The notes: generated by a model from the letters alone, not told the origin. 39,368 nt of DNA from Actinomycetes bacterium (GCA_023264975.1 JAHFUS010000039.1:1-39368); one strand, 5' to 3'. Shown: positions 6,775 through 16,100, numbered from the stretch's first letter. Made by a program: numbers and translations.

Positions 6775-9177
6775 ATGATCACCAGCGCACTGGAGGGCAA
6801 GCGCATAGGCGTCACCGGGGCCACCGGCTTTCTGGGTACCGCCCTAGTTGAGCGCCTGCTGCGGGTCGTGCCCGGCTGCGAGGTCGTGGTGGTGGTGCGG
6901 GCGGGCAGGCGCACGCCCGCCGCCCAGCGCGTTAAGCGGGAGATCCTGCGCAACGACTGCTTCGACCGCCTGCGCCAGCAGTGGGGCACGGGCTTCGACG
7001 CCGAGATGGACCGCCGCCTCAAGACGGTCGCAGGCGATGTGTCGACCGAGGGCCTCGGCCTCGACGACGAGGACCGGGCCCTGTTCCGCTCGTGCGACAT
7101 CGTCGTGCACTCAGCCGCCTCGGTGAGCTTCGACTCGCCCCTCGACGCCGCCGTCGAGGTCAACCTGCTGGGCGGTAGCCGCGTGGCCGAGGTGCTGGGC
7201 GACGACCGTGCGCCCGGTGACCCGGTCCCCTACCTGGTGGCCGTGTCCACCGCCTACGTGGCGGGCACCCGCCGGGGCGAGTCCCCCGAGGCCCTGCTGC
7301 CCGACACACCGTTCGCCATCGACCTCGACTGGCAGGCCGAGGTTCACGCCGCCCGCCAGGCCCGCTCCGACGCCGAGGCCGAGAGCCGCCGGCCGGAACG
7401 GTTGACCCTGTTCGCCAAGGCGGCCCGCAGCGAGCTCGGAGCGGCCGGCGCCCCCCTGCTTGCCGACAAGCTGGAGAAGCTGCGCACCGAGTGGGTCCGC
7501 GAGCGCATGGTGCAGGCGGGCAAGTCCCGGGCCCACTCCCTCGGCTGGCCCGACGCCTACGCCTACACCAAGGCCCTGGGCGAGCGGGCCCTCCTGGCCA
7601 ACCGGGGCGACGTGCCCGTGTCCTTCGTACGCCCGTCGATCATCGAGTCCGCCCTGGCCGAGCCGAAGCCGGGCTGGATCCGCGGCTTCCGCATGGCCGA
7701 GCCCGTGATCATCAGCTACGGCCGGGGGCTGCTCAAGCAGTTCCCCGGCATCCCCGAGGGCGTGGTCGACGTGATCCCCGTCGACATGGTGGTGGCCGCC
7801 ATCATCGCCGTGGCCGCCCGTGGCCCACTTCCGGAAGGGCCCGACGTGGTGCAGGTGGCTTCGGGTCAACGAAACCCGCTGCGGTACAGGCGGCTGGTGA
7901 AGCTGGTGCAGACGTGGTTCGAGGAGCACCCGCTCTACGACACCGACGGACAGCCCATCGTCGTGCCGGAGTGGTCGTTCCCCGGCCGGGGCCGGGTGCA
8001 GCGCCAGCTCCAGCGGGCCACCACCGCCCTGTCCACCGCCGAGAAGGTCATCACCACCCTCCCCATCCGGGGCAAAAAGGCGCAGCTGTCGTCCCGCATC
8101 GAGGAGAAGCGCGAGCTCGCCGAACGGGCCCTCGGCTACGTGGAGCTGTACGGCGCCTACGCCGAGACCGAGGCCGTTTTCAAGATCGACCGCCTCCTCG
8201 CCCTGTTCGGGTCGCTCGACGACGCCGACAAGGCCACCTTCGCCTTCGACCCGATCGCCATCGACTGGGCCTACTTCGTGCAGGAGGTGCACCTCCCGTC
8301 GATCGTGGCCCAGGCGCGGGTCCGCACCACGCCGGGCAAGCGCAAGACAGCGTCGCGCTCCGACCGGGGCCGCAAGGCGGTGCTGTCCCCCGACCGCCAC
8401 ATCGCCGCCTTCGACCTGGAGAACACGCTCATCGCCTCCAACGTCGTGGAGAGCTACTCGTGGCTGGCCACCCGCCACCTCCCGGCCGACGAGCGGGTCC
8501 GCTTCGTGCTGCGCACCCTCCGGGAGGCGCCTACCCTCCTCGCCCTCGACCGCCGCGACCGCGGCGACTTCCTGCGCCACTTCTACCGCCGCTACGAGGG
8601 CGCCTCCCGCCAGCAGGTGGGCGACGACGCCTGGAACATGTTCTCCGACCTCATCCTGCGCAAGGCCTTCCCGGCCGGCATCCGCAGGGTGCGCGAGCAC
8701 CGCGCCCTCGGCCACCGCACGCTGCTCATCACCGGCGCACTCGACTTCGCCATCGAGCCCCTGCGCCCCCTGTTCGACGACATCGTGTGCGCCAAGCTGG
8801 GCACCGATTCCGACGGGCGGCTGACCGGCGAGCTGCTGACCGGCCCCCCCACCGGCGAGGCCCGCGCCCTGGTGATGGCCCGCTACGCCGAGGCCGAGGG
8901 GCTGTCGCTCACCGAGTCGGTGGCCTACGCCGACTCCGCGTCCGACCTGCCGATGCTGGAGGCGGTGGGCCATCCGGTCGCCGTCAACCCCGAAGCAAAG
9001 CTGGCCACCATCGCCCGCAAGCGGGGCTGGCACGTCGAGCAGTGGTCCAAGGCGCCCGGCGCCCCCCGCCCCCTGCTCCCCATCGGCCCCCTCCTCCACG
9101 TCCCCCGGGGCCGGTCCCGAGTAAATAACCACCGGAATCCGGTGGCTATTTCCTCGAAAGGTGGGGAGACAGGGTGA
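6775..9177 (+). CDS. Fatty acyl-CoA reductase-like SDR fused to a HAD-IB phosphatase-like domain
   Basis: An 800-residue two-domain protein. The N-terminal half resembles the 'male sterility'/fatty acyl-CoA reductase family (NAD_binding_4): GATGFLG cofactor loop at residues 15-21, VSTAYVAG, and catalytic YxxxK at Y262-K266 (YAYTK). Such enzymes reduce acyl thioesters to aldehydes or alcohols with NAD(P)H. From about residue 540 there is a HAD-IB domain: motif I is FDLENTL (nucleophile D547, but Glu at 549 where phosphatases have Asp), motif II is LLITGA, and motif IV is YADSASDLPML. In mycobacteria HAD-IB domains are found fused to PlsC, and a PlsC gene ends this cluster. ATG 6775 follows AGGGG. 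The last ~20 residues are encoded by a palindromic repeat. Confidence 0.85.
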   Translation: MITSALEGKRIGVTGATGFLGTALVERLLRVVPGCEVVVVVRAGRRTPAAQRVKREILRNDCFDRLRQQWGTGFDAEMDRRLKTVAGDVSTEGLGLDDEDRALFRSCDIVVHSAASVSFDSPLDAAVEVNLLGGSRVAEVLGDDRAPGDPVPYLVAVSTAYVAGTRRGESPEALLPDTPFAIDLDWQAEVHAARQARSDAEAESRRPERLTLFAKAARSELGAAGAPLLADKLEKLRTEWVRERMVQAGKSRAHSLGWPDAYAYTKALGERALLANRGDVPVSFVRPSIIESALAEPKPGWIRGFRMAEPVIISYGRGLLKQFPGIPEGVVDVIPVDMVVAAIIAVAARGPLPEGPDVVQVASGQRNPLRYRRLVKLVQTWFEEHPLYDTDGQPIVVPEWSFPGRGRVQRQLQRATTALSTAEKVITTLPIRGKKAQLSSRIEEKRELAERALGYVELYGAYAETEAVFKIDRLLALFGSLDDADKATFAFDPIAIDWAYFVQEVHLPSIVAQARVRTTPGKRKTASRSDRGRKAVLSPDRHIAAFDLENTLIASNVVESYSWLATRHLPADERVRFVLRTLREAPTLLALDRRDRGDFLRHFYRRYEGASRQQVGDDAWNMFSDLILRKAFPAGIRRVREHRALGHRTLLITGALDFAIEPLRPLFDDIVCAKLGTDSDGRLTGELLTGPPTGEARALVMARYAEAEGLSLTESVAYADSASDLPMLEAVGHPVAVNPEAKLATIARKRGWHVEQWSKAPGAPRPLLPIGPLLHVPRGRSRVNNHRNPVAISSKGGETG
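9118..9156. repeat. 39-nt palindromic repeat, variant core
   Basis: Third, divergent member of the 39-nt hairpin family seen at 11976 and 17578. It has the same length, the same left end (TCCCGAGTAAATA) and nearly the same right end (TATTTCCTCGAAAG), but a different core in which both arms have changed together (ACCACCGG with CCGGTGG, loop AAT). Two of 18 pairs do not match on this strand. It lies within the last codons of the acyl-reductase/HAD gene, just before the dehydrogenase start. Confidence 0.8.
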
Positions 9178-10334
9178 AGGCGCTCGTATACGAGCGGTCG
9201 ATCCCGAAGTTCGCGGCGGCGCGGGTGGCCAGCGCCCTCGGTGGCGCCGGCAGCCGGGTGGGGCCGCTGCACCTGACCGACGTGGACGAGCCCGCCCTGC
9301 CCGGCCCCGGGTGGCACCGGGTGCGACCGCGCCTGGCCGGCATCTGCGGATCGGACCTGGCCACGGTGGACGCCAAAAGCAGCCGGTGGTTCGAGGGCGT
9401 GGTGAGCTTCCCGTTCGTGCCCGGCCACGAGGTGGTGGGCGACCTCGACGACGGCACCCGCGTCGTCCTCGAACCGGTGCTGGCATGCGCGGCGCGGGGC
9501 ATCGACCCACCGTGCGACGCCTGTGCGGCCGGCGACAACGGCAACTGCGAGCGCATCTCGTTCGGGTGCCTGGAACCCGGGCTACAGACCGGCTACTGCG
9601 CCGACACGGGCGGCGGCTGGTCGCACGCCCTGGTGGCCCACGACAGCCAGCTGCACACGGTGCCCGACGCCATGAGCGATGAGGCGGCGGTCATGGTCGA
9701 ACCTGCAGCCTGTGCCACCCACGCCGTCCAGTCATCGGCCATCCCCGAGGGGGCGGTGGTGGCCGTGCTGGGCGCCGGCACCCTCGGCCTGTGCTCCATC
9801 GCCGCCCTGCGCCGGCTGGCCCTGCCGGGCACGGTGATCGCCGGCGCCAAGCACGACGTGCAGCGGCGGCTGGCCGCCGACCTGGGGGCCGACGTGGTGG
9901 TGGCGCCGGGCGAGATGGCGCGGGCCGTACGCCGCCAGACCCGCTCGCTGTCGGTCGACGGCCGCCTCACCGGCGGGGCCGACGTGGTGGTGGACTGCGT
10001 CGGGTCGGCCGACTCGCTGGAGCAGGCACTGGCCGTCGTCCGCCCCAAGGGCACCATCGTGCTGGTCGGCATGCCCGGCAGCGTGCGGGTCGACCTCACG
10101 CCGCTGTGGCAGCGGGAGATCCGCCTGGTGGGCTCCTACGCCTACCGTCACACCACCTTCGCCACCGCCTTCGAGCTGGTGGCCGAGTCCCGCCTCGAAC
10201 GCCTGGTGTCCGCCCTGTACCCGCTGGAGCGCTGGCGGGAGGCCCTCGACCACGCCGCCGCGTCCGGCCGGCGTGGGGCCGTCAAGATCGCCTTCGACCT
10301 CCGGTCGACCAAGAAGAGGTCAGCGAAGCCATGA
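9174..10334 (+). CDS. Zinc-dependent medium-chain alcohol dehydrogenase
   Basis: A 386-residue MDR-family dehydrogenase. Catalytic zinc ligands are visible in GICGSDL (Cys) and GHEVVG (His, Glu), with EPAAC further on. The structural-zinc cysteines lie in ACAARGIDPPCDACAAGDNG plus the following Cys (C-x2-C-x7-C). The Rossmann loop VLGAGTLGLCS binds NAD(P). It oxidises an alcohol or reduces an aldehyde; the substrate is unknown, but context suggests a product or precursor of the upstream acyl reductase or of the LarA-like enzyme. The GTG start overlaps the upstream TGA (GTGA), and its own stop overlaps a 13-codon bridging frame. Confidence 0.92.
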   Translation: MKALVYERSIPKFAAARVASALGGAGSRVGPLHLTDVDEPALPGPGWHRVRPRLAGICGSDLATVDAKSSRWFEGVVSFPFVPGHEVVGDLDDGTRVVLEPVLACAARGIDPPCDACAAGDNGNCERISFGCLEPGLQTGYCADTGGGWSHALVAHDSQLHTVPDAMSDEAAVMVEPAACATHAVQSSAIPEGAVVAVLGAGTLGLCSIAALRRLALPGTVIAGAKHDVQRRLAADLGADVVVAPGEMARAVRRQTRSLSVDGRLTGGADVVVDCVGSADSLEQALAVVRPKGTIVLVGMPGSVRVDLTPLWQREIRLVGSYAYRHTTFATAFELVAESRLERLVSALYPLERWREALDHAAASGRRGAVKIAFDLRSTKKRSAKP

Positions 10335-10372
10335 CATTGCGTGAGCGAAACGAACGAATGAGGTCGAAATAA
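10331..10372 (+). other. 13-codon micro-ORF or spacer between dehydrogenase and LarA-like gene
   Basis: An open frame MTLRERNERMRSK starts in the dehydrogenase stop (ATGA) and ends in the LarA-like start (TAATG). The DNA is unlike its surroundings in composition and uses rare codons. Part of it (AGG near 10361) can serve as ribosome-binding site for the ATG at 10372. It is more likely a coupling spacer than a functional peptide. Confidence 0.3.
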
Positions 10373-11958
10373 TGCCCCGCCCCGGCTTCGTGCTCGACGT
10401 CGACCGCTCCACCCCACCCACCCTTTTCTGGCACGGCGAGCAATTCCGTACGGAGCGCCTGCCCACGGGCAGCCGCATCATCTACCCGCCCGAGCCGCTG
10501 GCCGCGTTGGAGGACATCGACGGCGCCATCCGCCACGCCCTGCTCAACCCACTGGGCGACAGCCAGCCCCTGCCGTCGCTGCTGACGTCGGGCATGAAAC
10601 TCACCATCTGCTTCGACGACATCTCGCTGCCCCTGCCCCCGATGCAGCGGCCCGACATCCGCCAGCGGGTGATCGAGGCGGTGCTCGACATGGCCGCCGA
10701 CGCCGGCGTGGACGACGTGGTGCTCATCGCCGCCCTTGCTCTCCACCGGCGCATGACCGAGCCCGAACTGCGCCACGCCCTGGGCGACCGGGTGTACGAC
10801 TCGTTCGCCCCGTCGGGCCGCCTCACCCAGCTCGACGCCGAAGACCCCGAGCAGATGCTGCACCTGGGTACCACCGACCAGGGCGAGGACGTGGAGATCT
10901 CCAAGCGGGCCGCCACCAGCGACCTGATCGTGTACGTGAACATCAACCTGGTGGCAATGGACGGCGGCCACAAGAGCGTGGCCACGGGCCTCGCCTCCTA
11001 CCGCTCGCTCAAGCACCACCACAACGTGCGCACGCTCCAGCACAGCCGCTCGCTCATGGACCAGAAGCGCTCCGAGCTGCACACGAGCAACTGGCGCATG
11101 GGCCGCCACATCGCCGCCCAGGGGATCAAGATCTTCCAGATCGAGACCACCATGAACACCAATACCTTCCCCGACCAGTTCTCCTTCCTCATGAAGCGCG
11201 AGTGGGAGTGGACGGCCAGGGACCGCATGTCGTACATGGCCGTCAGCCGGTCGCTCGACCGCACGCCGTCCCGTCTCCGCACCACCATCTTCCAGGGCAT
11301 CAAGTCGCCCCACCAGATGACGTCCGTGCAGGCGGGCGAGGTGGAGGCAGTGCACGAGGTCACCACCGCCAACGTCCACCGCCAGCAGCTGGTGGAGGTC
11401 GAGGGCCAGACCGACATCCTCACCATGGGGCTGCCCTACATCTGCCCCTACAACGTGAATTCGGTGATGAACCCGATCCTGGTGGCGTGCCTCGGCCTCG
11501 GGTACTTCTTCAACCTCTACCGCAACAAGCCGCTCGTGCGGGAGGGTGGCGTGCTGATCATGCACCACCCCACGCCCCGTGCCTTCCACCCCGTGCACCA
11601 CCCGAGCTACATCGACTTCTTCGACCAGGTGCTGGCCCAGACCACCGACCCGCTGGAGATCGAGGCCAAGTTCGAGACGAGCTTCGCCACCGACCCCTGG
11701 TACATTCACCTGTACCGAACGAGCCACGCCTACCACGGTGTCCACCCGTTCTACATGTGGTACTGGTGCGCCCACGCCCTGCAGCACCTGGGCATGGTGA
11801 TCATCGTGGGCGGCGACCCCAAGTCGGTGCGCCGCCTCGGCTTCAAGCCGGCGTCCACCCTGTCGGATGCGTTGGAGATGGCGAGTGACGTCGTCGGCCC
11901 CTCCCCGACGCTCACCCACCTCCACGCCCCGCCCCTGCTCATAGCGGACGTGAAATGA
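10372..11958 (+). CDS. LarA-like (nickel-pincer lactate racemase family) protein
   Basis: A 528-residue protein with the LarA/DUF2088 fold. The N-domain has LTICFDDISLPLPP and IAALALHRRMTEPEL, matching LarA's 'D.tRp.P' and 'alG.HR.mt..El' motifs. MDGGHKSVATGLASYRSLKH matches the segment that holds the cofactor lysine and metal-binding histidine. H125, K201 and H217 have the same spacing (76 and 16) as LarA H108, K184 and H200 of Lactobacillus. The position matching the second catalytic base H174 is Ile191 (neighbours Asn), so two-base racemisation may not operate. The protein is about 100 residues longer than LarA, mostly C-terminal. No larB, larC or larE lies in this window. The substrate is unknown; cluster context suggests a hydroxy-acid or hydroxy-lipid intermediate. 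Confidence 0.8.
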   Translation: MPRPGFVLDVDRSTPPTLFWHGEQFRTERLPTGSRIIYPPEPLAALEDIDGAIRHALLNPLGDSQPLPSLLTSGMKLTICFDDISLPLPPMQRPDIRQRVIEAVLDMAADAGVDDVVLIAALALHRRMTEPELRHALGDRVYDSFAPSGRLTQLDAEDPEQMLHLGTTDQGEDVEISKRAATSDLIVYVNINLVAMDGGHKSVATGLASYRSLKHHHNVRTLQHSRSLMDQKRSELHTSNWRMGRHIAAQGIKIFQIETTMNTNTFPDQFSFLMKREWEWTARDRMSYMAVSRSLDRTPSRLRTTIFQGIKSPHQMTSVQAGEVEAVHEVTTANVHRQQLVEVEGQTDILTMGLPYICPYNVNSVMNPILVACLGLGYFFNLYRNKPLVREGGVLIMHHPTPRAFHPVHHPSYIDFFDQVLAQTTDPLEIEAKFETSFATDPWYIHLYRTSHAYHGVHPFYMWYWCAHALQHLGMVIIVGGDPKSVRRLGFKPASTLSDALEMASDVVGPSPTLTHLHAPPLLIADVK

Positions 11959-11975
11959 CGCCCGCCCCCCGCTTT

Positions 11976-12014
11976 CGAGTAAATAGGGTGTCAAAACGAC
12001 ACCCTATTTACTCG
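11976..12014. repeat. 39-nt palindromic repeat, copy A
   Basis: A perfect 17-bp inverted repeat: CGAGTAAATAGGGTGTC, loop AAAAC, then the exact reverse complement. It lies between the LarA-like stop and the PlsC start. The 39 nt are identical to those at 17578-17616, and the flanks of the two copies match when one is inverted. It is AT-richer than the surroundings and not followed by a T tract. Confidence 0.9.
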
Positions 12015-12022
12015 GGAATGCA

Positions 12023-12931
12023 GTGAGGCTGCGGCCGCGGGCCCGGTTCCCGCTGGGCGCGCCGACGTGGCCGACGGGAGTGCCCCGCCCGCCGGTGGTG
12101 CGCGACACGGGGGTCAACTACGACACGGCGTGGGCGCGGAAGTACCCGGCGCGGCTGGCCCGGGCGCTGTGGCTCGACGGAGTGACGCGGCCGCTGATCA
12201 AGGGGCTGGCGGCACCGGACATCGACGGACTGGACCGCCTCGACGCCCTGCCGGCGCCGGTGATCTTCGCCGCCAACCACTCGAGCCACGTCGACACCCC
12301 ACTCGTGTTGACCTCGCTGCCGGAGCGGTTCCGGCACCGCACGGCGGTGGCGGCCGGCGCCGACTACTTCTTCGACAAGCGGTGGAAGGGCGGGCTGTGG
12401 GCCCTGTCCATCAACGCCATCCCCATCGAACGCACCCGGGTGAGCCCGCAGTCCACCAAGTTGGCGGTGTCGCTCATCCAGGACGGCTGGAGCCTCGTGA
12501 TCTTCCCCGAGGGCGGCCGCAGCCCGGACGGGTGGGGCCAGAGCCACCGGGCGGGCGCCGCCTACCTCGCCGTGCGAACGGGGGCGCCGGTGGTGCCCGT
12601 CCACCTGCACGGCACCCGCCGCATCCTCAAGAAGGGAGGCAAGGGCGTGCGCCCGTCCCACACCGAGGTGACCTTCGGGCGCCCGCTGCGAGCGGCGGAG
12701 GGCGAGAGCGCGGCCGACCTGGCCGTGCGCATCGAGCGGTCCATCGCCGTCCTGGCCGACGAGCGCTCCGAAGGCTTCTGGGACGCACGCCGCAACGCCG
12801 CCGCCGGCGCCACGCCCGCCCTCACCGGCCCCGGGCCCACCGGCTGGCGCCGGGCCTGGGCCCTTGAGGAGAACCGCCGACGGCAGGGCACGTCCAAGCC
12901 CTGGCCCCCCAGGAGCGCAGCGAGGGACTGA
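12023..12931 (+). CDS. PlsC-like 1-acyl-glycerol-3-phosphate acyltransferase family protein
   Basis: A 302-residue acyltransferase of the LPLAT family. Motif I is NHSSHVDT (HX4D catalytic pair, around residues 91-97). PIERTR is motif II and FPEGGRSPDG is motif III, which binds the phosphate or acceptor; VPVHLHGTRR matches motif IV. It transfers an acyl group from acyl-CoA or acyl-ACP to a glycerophosphate-type or other lipid acceptor at the membrane. The N-terminal ~70 residues and the charged tail lie outside the conserved domain. The GTG at 12023 follows hairpin copy A at 8 nt, and no clear Shine-Dalgarno is seen. As last gene of the cluster it suggests a lipid end-product. Confidence 0.88.
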   Translation: MRLRPRARFPLGAPTWPTGVPRPPVVRDTGVNYDTAWARKYPARLARALWLDGVTRPLIKGLAAPDIDGLDRLDALPAPVIFAANHSSHVDTPLVLTSLPERFRHRTAVAAGADYFFDKRWKGGLWALSINAIPIERTRVSPQSTKLAVSLIQDGWSLVIFPEGGRSPDGWGQSHRAGAAYLAVRTGAPVVPVHLHGTRRILKKGGKGVRPSHTEVTFGRPLRAAEGESAADLAVRIERSIAVLADERSEGFWDARRNAAAGATPALTGPGPTGWRRAWALEENRRRQGTSKPWPPRSAARD

Positions 12932-13126
12932 CGCACCGGGGAGCCGGCCCCCGGACCCGGCAGGCCGGCGACCCCGCAGTCGGGGGCGGTACACTGCCCG
13001 CACTGCAGGACCCGGGGCGGTGCCATCGACGGTGCCTTCTCCCCAGAACACCTTCAACGGAGAAGGCCCGGCCGATCCACCCCGAGTCGCCCCGAGCGGC
13101 GGCTCCCGGAACCCAGAGGTTTGCCC
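12932..13126 (+). promoter_or_regulatory. Leader of gltB with putative -10 element and stem-loop
   Basis: A 195-nt gap ahead of glutamate synthase. TACACT at 12990-12995 resembles a -10 box, with no good -35. Downstream, GCCTTCTCC (13034-13042) and GGAGAAGGC (13059-13067) form a perfect 9-bp stem with a 16-nt loop, about 60 nt before the ATG. AGAGG precedes the start at a usable distance. It could be an attenuation or RNA-control element for nitrogen assimilation, but I cannot match it to a known riboswitch class. Confidence 0.4.
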
Positions 13127-16100
13127 ATGCGCCCCGAACGCGATGCCTGTGGCATCGGCTTCACCGCCGACATGCACGGACGGTCTTCCCGGGCCATCGT
13201 CGAGGCCGCGTTGTCGGGCCTGGCCTGCGTGATCCACCGCGGCGCGGTCGCCGCCGACCTCCGCACATCGGACGGGTCCGGCCTGCTCGTGCCCATCCCG
13301 CCCGCCATCTTCGGCGATGGCCACGGGCTCGCCGTGCTGTTCGTGCGGGGCGACGATCCCCGTGCCGCCGTCCAGGCGGCGGCCGACGCCGAGAGCATCG
13401 ACGTCGTCGACTGGCGCACCCCGCCCACCGACCCCGACCAGCTCGGTCCCGTAGCGCGGAGCAGCCAGCCGGTCATGCTGCAGGCCGTCCTCTCGTTCCG
13501 GTCCACCACCACGAACGGCACGAACGGCAACGCCGGGCGCAACCGGGAGGCAGCCGCCTACCGCATGCGCCGGCGCATCGAGGCCACCACCACCGGCACG
13601 TACGTGGCGAGCTGCTCGTTCCGCACCGTGGCCTACAAGGGCCTGGTGGCGGCCGACCTGCTGGGCCGCTTCTACCTCGACCTGGCCGACCCCGCCTTCG
13701 AGGCGCCGTTCGCCGTGTTCCACCAGCGGTTCTCCACCAACACGCTGCCCACGTGGGAGCGGGCCCAGCCCTTCCGGAGCCTGTGCCACAACGGCGAGAT
13801 CAACGCCATCGCCGGCAACGTCAACCGCATGCGGGCCCGCAGCGTGCTCGGCACCGAGGCCGCCGGCCTGGGCCCCGAGGAGCTGTTCCGCCCCGTCCTA
13901 AGCCCCGACGACTCCGACTCGGGCCAGCTCGACTCGGCCGTGGAGCTGCTGGTGCGGGGCGGGCGTGACATCCGCCACGCCATGTCCATGCTCGTGCCCG
14001 AGGCATGGGAGGGCGCTCGCGACCTCGACCCCGAGGTGCGCGGCTTCTTCCGCTACCACGCAAGCCTGGTGGAGCCGTGGGACGGCCCCGCCGGCCTCAT
14101 CTTCACCGACGGCCTCGGCGTCGGCGCCGCCCTCGACCGCAACGGCCTGCGCCCGCTGCGTTACGCCATCTGCGACGACGGGCTGGTGGTGTGCTGCTCC
14201 GAGGCGGGCGCCGTCGACCTGTCCGGCCACGAGCGGGTGCGCCGCGGCCGCCTGGGGCCCGGGCAGATGCTGTTCGTGGACCCCAGCCGGGGCGTGCTGC
14301 TCGACCGCGAGTGCAAGGAGCGCCTGGCCGCCGGCGCCCCGTACGCCCGGTGGGCGAGCGACGGCCTGCGCAAGGTGGACCTGGGCCGCCCGGTGGCCGA
14401 GCCGCCGGAGGCGGCCGAGCTCACGCTTCGCCACCTGGCCCACGGCTACACCACCGAAGAGCTGCGCATGGTGCTCAAGCCCATGGCCACCGAGGCCAAG
14501 GAGCCCACCTTCTCCATGGGCGACGACTCGCCCCTGCCCCACCTGGCCGGCCGCCCGCGGCCCATCCACCACTACCTGCGCCAGCGCTTCGCCCAGGTCA
14601 CCAACCCGCCCATCGACCACCTGCGTGAGCGGCTGGTGATGAGCCTGCGCACCCTGCTGGGCGCCCGCCGCCCGCTGCTCACCGAGCAGGCCGGCGCCGC
14701 CCGCCTGCTGGAGCTCGACTCGTTCTTCCTCTACCCGTCCACCGTCGACAAGCTGGCCGCTCCCGACCAGGCCGACTTCGCCTCGGCCCGCCTCGACGCC
14801 ACCTTCGCCGTGGCCGCCGGCCCGGCCGGCCTGCGCCAAGGCGTGGAGGACATCTGCGGCCAGGCCACCGAGCTCATCAAGGCCGGCACCGAACTGCTCA
14901 TCATCGACAACGGCGCGGTGACGGCCTCGCGGGCGCCGCTCCCGAGCCTCATGGTGACCGGCGCACTCCACCAGCGTCTCATCGTCTCGGGCCTGCGCTC
15001 CGCCGCCAGCCTGGTCGTGGTGGCCGACGACGCCCGCGACGTCCACTACCTGGCCACCCTGCTGGGGTACGGGGCCGACGCCATCTGCCCCCGCCTGGCC
15101 CTGCTCACCGTGGCGGCCGAGGCGGACACGTCCGAGGAGAGCGACCTGCACAGCTCCGAGGCCCAGGAGCGCTTCCACGCCGCCTCCGAGGACGGCGTGC
15201 TGAAGATCATGTCCAAGATGGGCATCTGCACCGTCGACTCCTACCGGGGCGCCCAGATCTTCGAGACGGTGGGCCTCGGCCCCGACGTGGTGGACGTGTG
15301 CTTCACCGGTACGCCGTCCACATGCGGCGGCATCGGCTGGGACGCTTTGGGTGCCGACGTGCTCTCGCTCCATGCGGCAACGCCGTGGCCTCCGGACGGC
15401 GGCTCGGCCCGCCTGCCCAACCCGGGCTACTACCGCAGCCTGAAGAAGGGCGGCGAATACCACGTGCACAACGCCGACGTGGTCACAGCGCTCAACAACA
15501 TGAACGCCGCCCACCTCCTCCAGAAGGCCCTGAAGGCCGAGCGGGACGACCTGTACGAGCAATTCACCGCCCTCGTCCACGACCGCCCCGTCACCGAACT
15601 GCGGGACCTGCTCGAGCTGGTACCGAGCGTGAACCCGGTGCCGTTGGAGGAGGTCGAGCCGGCCACCGCCATTGCCACCCGGTTCTCCACCGGGGCCATG
15701 TCGCACGGGTCGCTGTCGGCCGAGGCCCACGAGACGCTGGCCGAGGCCATGAACCTCATCGGCGGCCGCTCCAACTGCGGCGAGGGCGGCGAGGCCCAGT
15801 TCCGCTTCCGCACGCGGGGCCAGGCCAAGGGCGACAAGAACTCCAAGATCAAGCAGATCGCGTCCGGGCGCTTCGGCGTCACCCCCGAGTACTGCGCCTA
15901 CGCCGACGAGCTACAGATCAAGATCGCCCAGGGCTCCAAGCCGGGCGAGGGCGGCCAGCTGCCGGGCCACAAGGTGAGCGAGGAGATCGCCAACCTCCGC
16001 CACACGCAGCCCGGCGTCACCCTCATCTCGCCCCCGCCCCACCACGACATCTACTCCATCGAGGACCTGGCCCAGCTCATCTTCGACCTGAAGCAGGTGA

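Noticed and set aside
11976-12014. 39-nt palindromes considered as simple Rho-independent terminators
   Set aside because: No T tract on either side, the same 39 nt recurs with inverted flanks, and one family member lies within a coding frame. Terminator function is possible but not a sufficient explanation.
13898-15730. 610-codon minus-strand frame inside gltB
   Set aside because: It is antisense to well-conserved glutamate synthase sequence and has no recognisable domain; typical of third-position GC bias.
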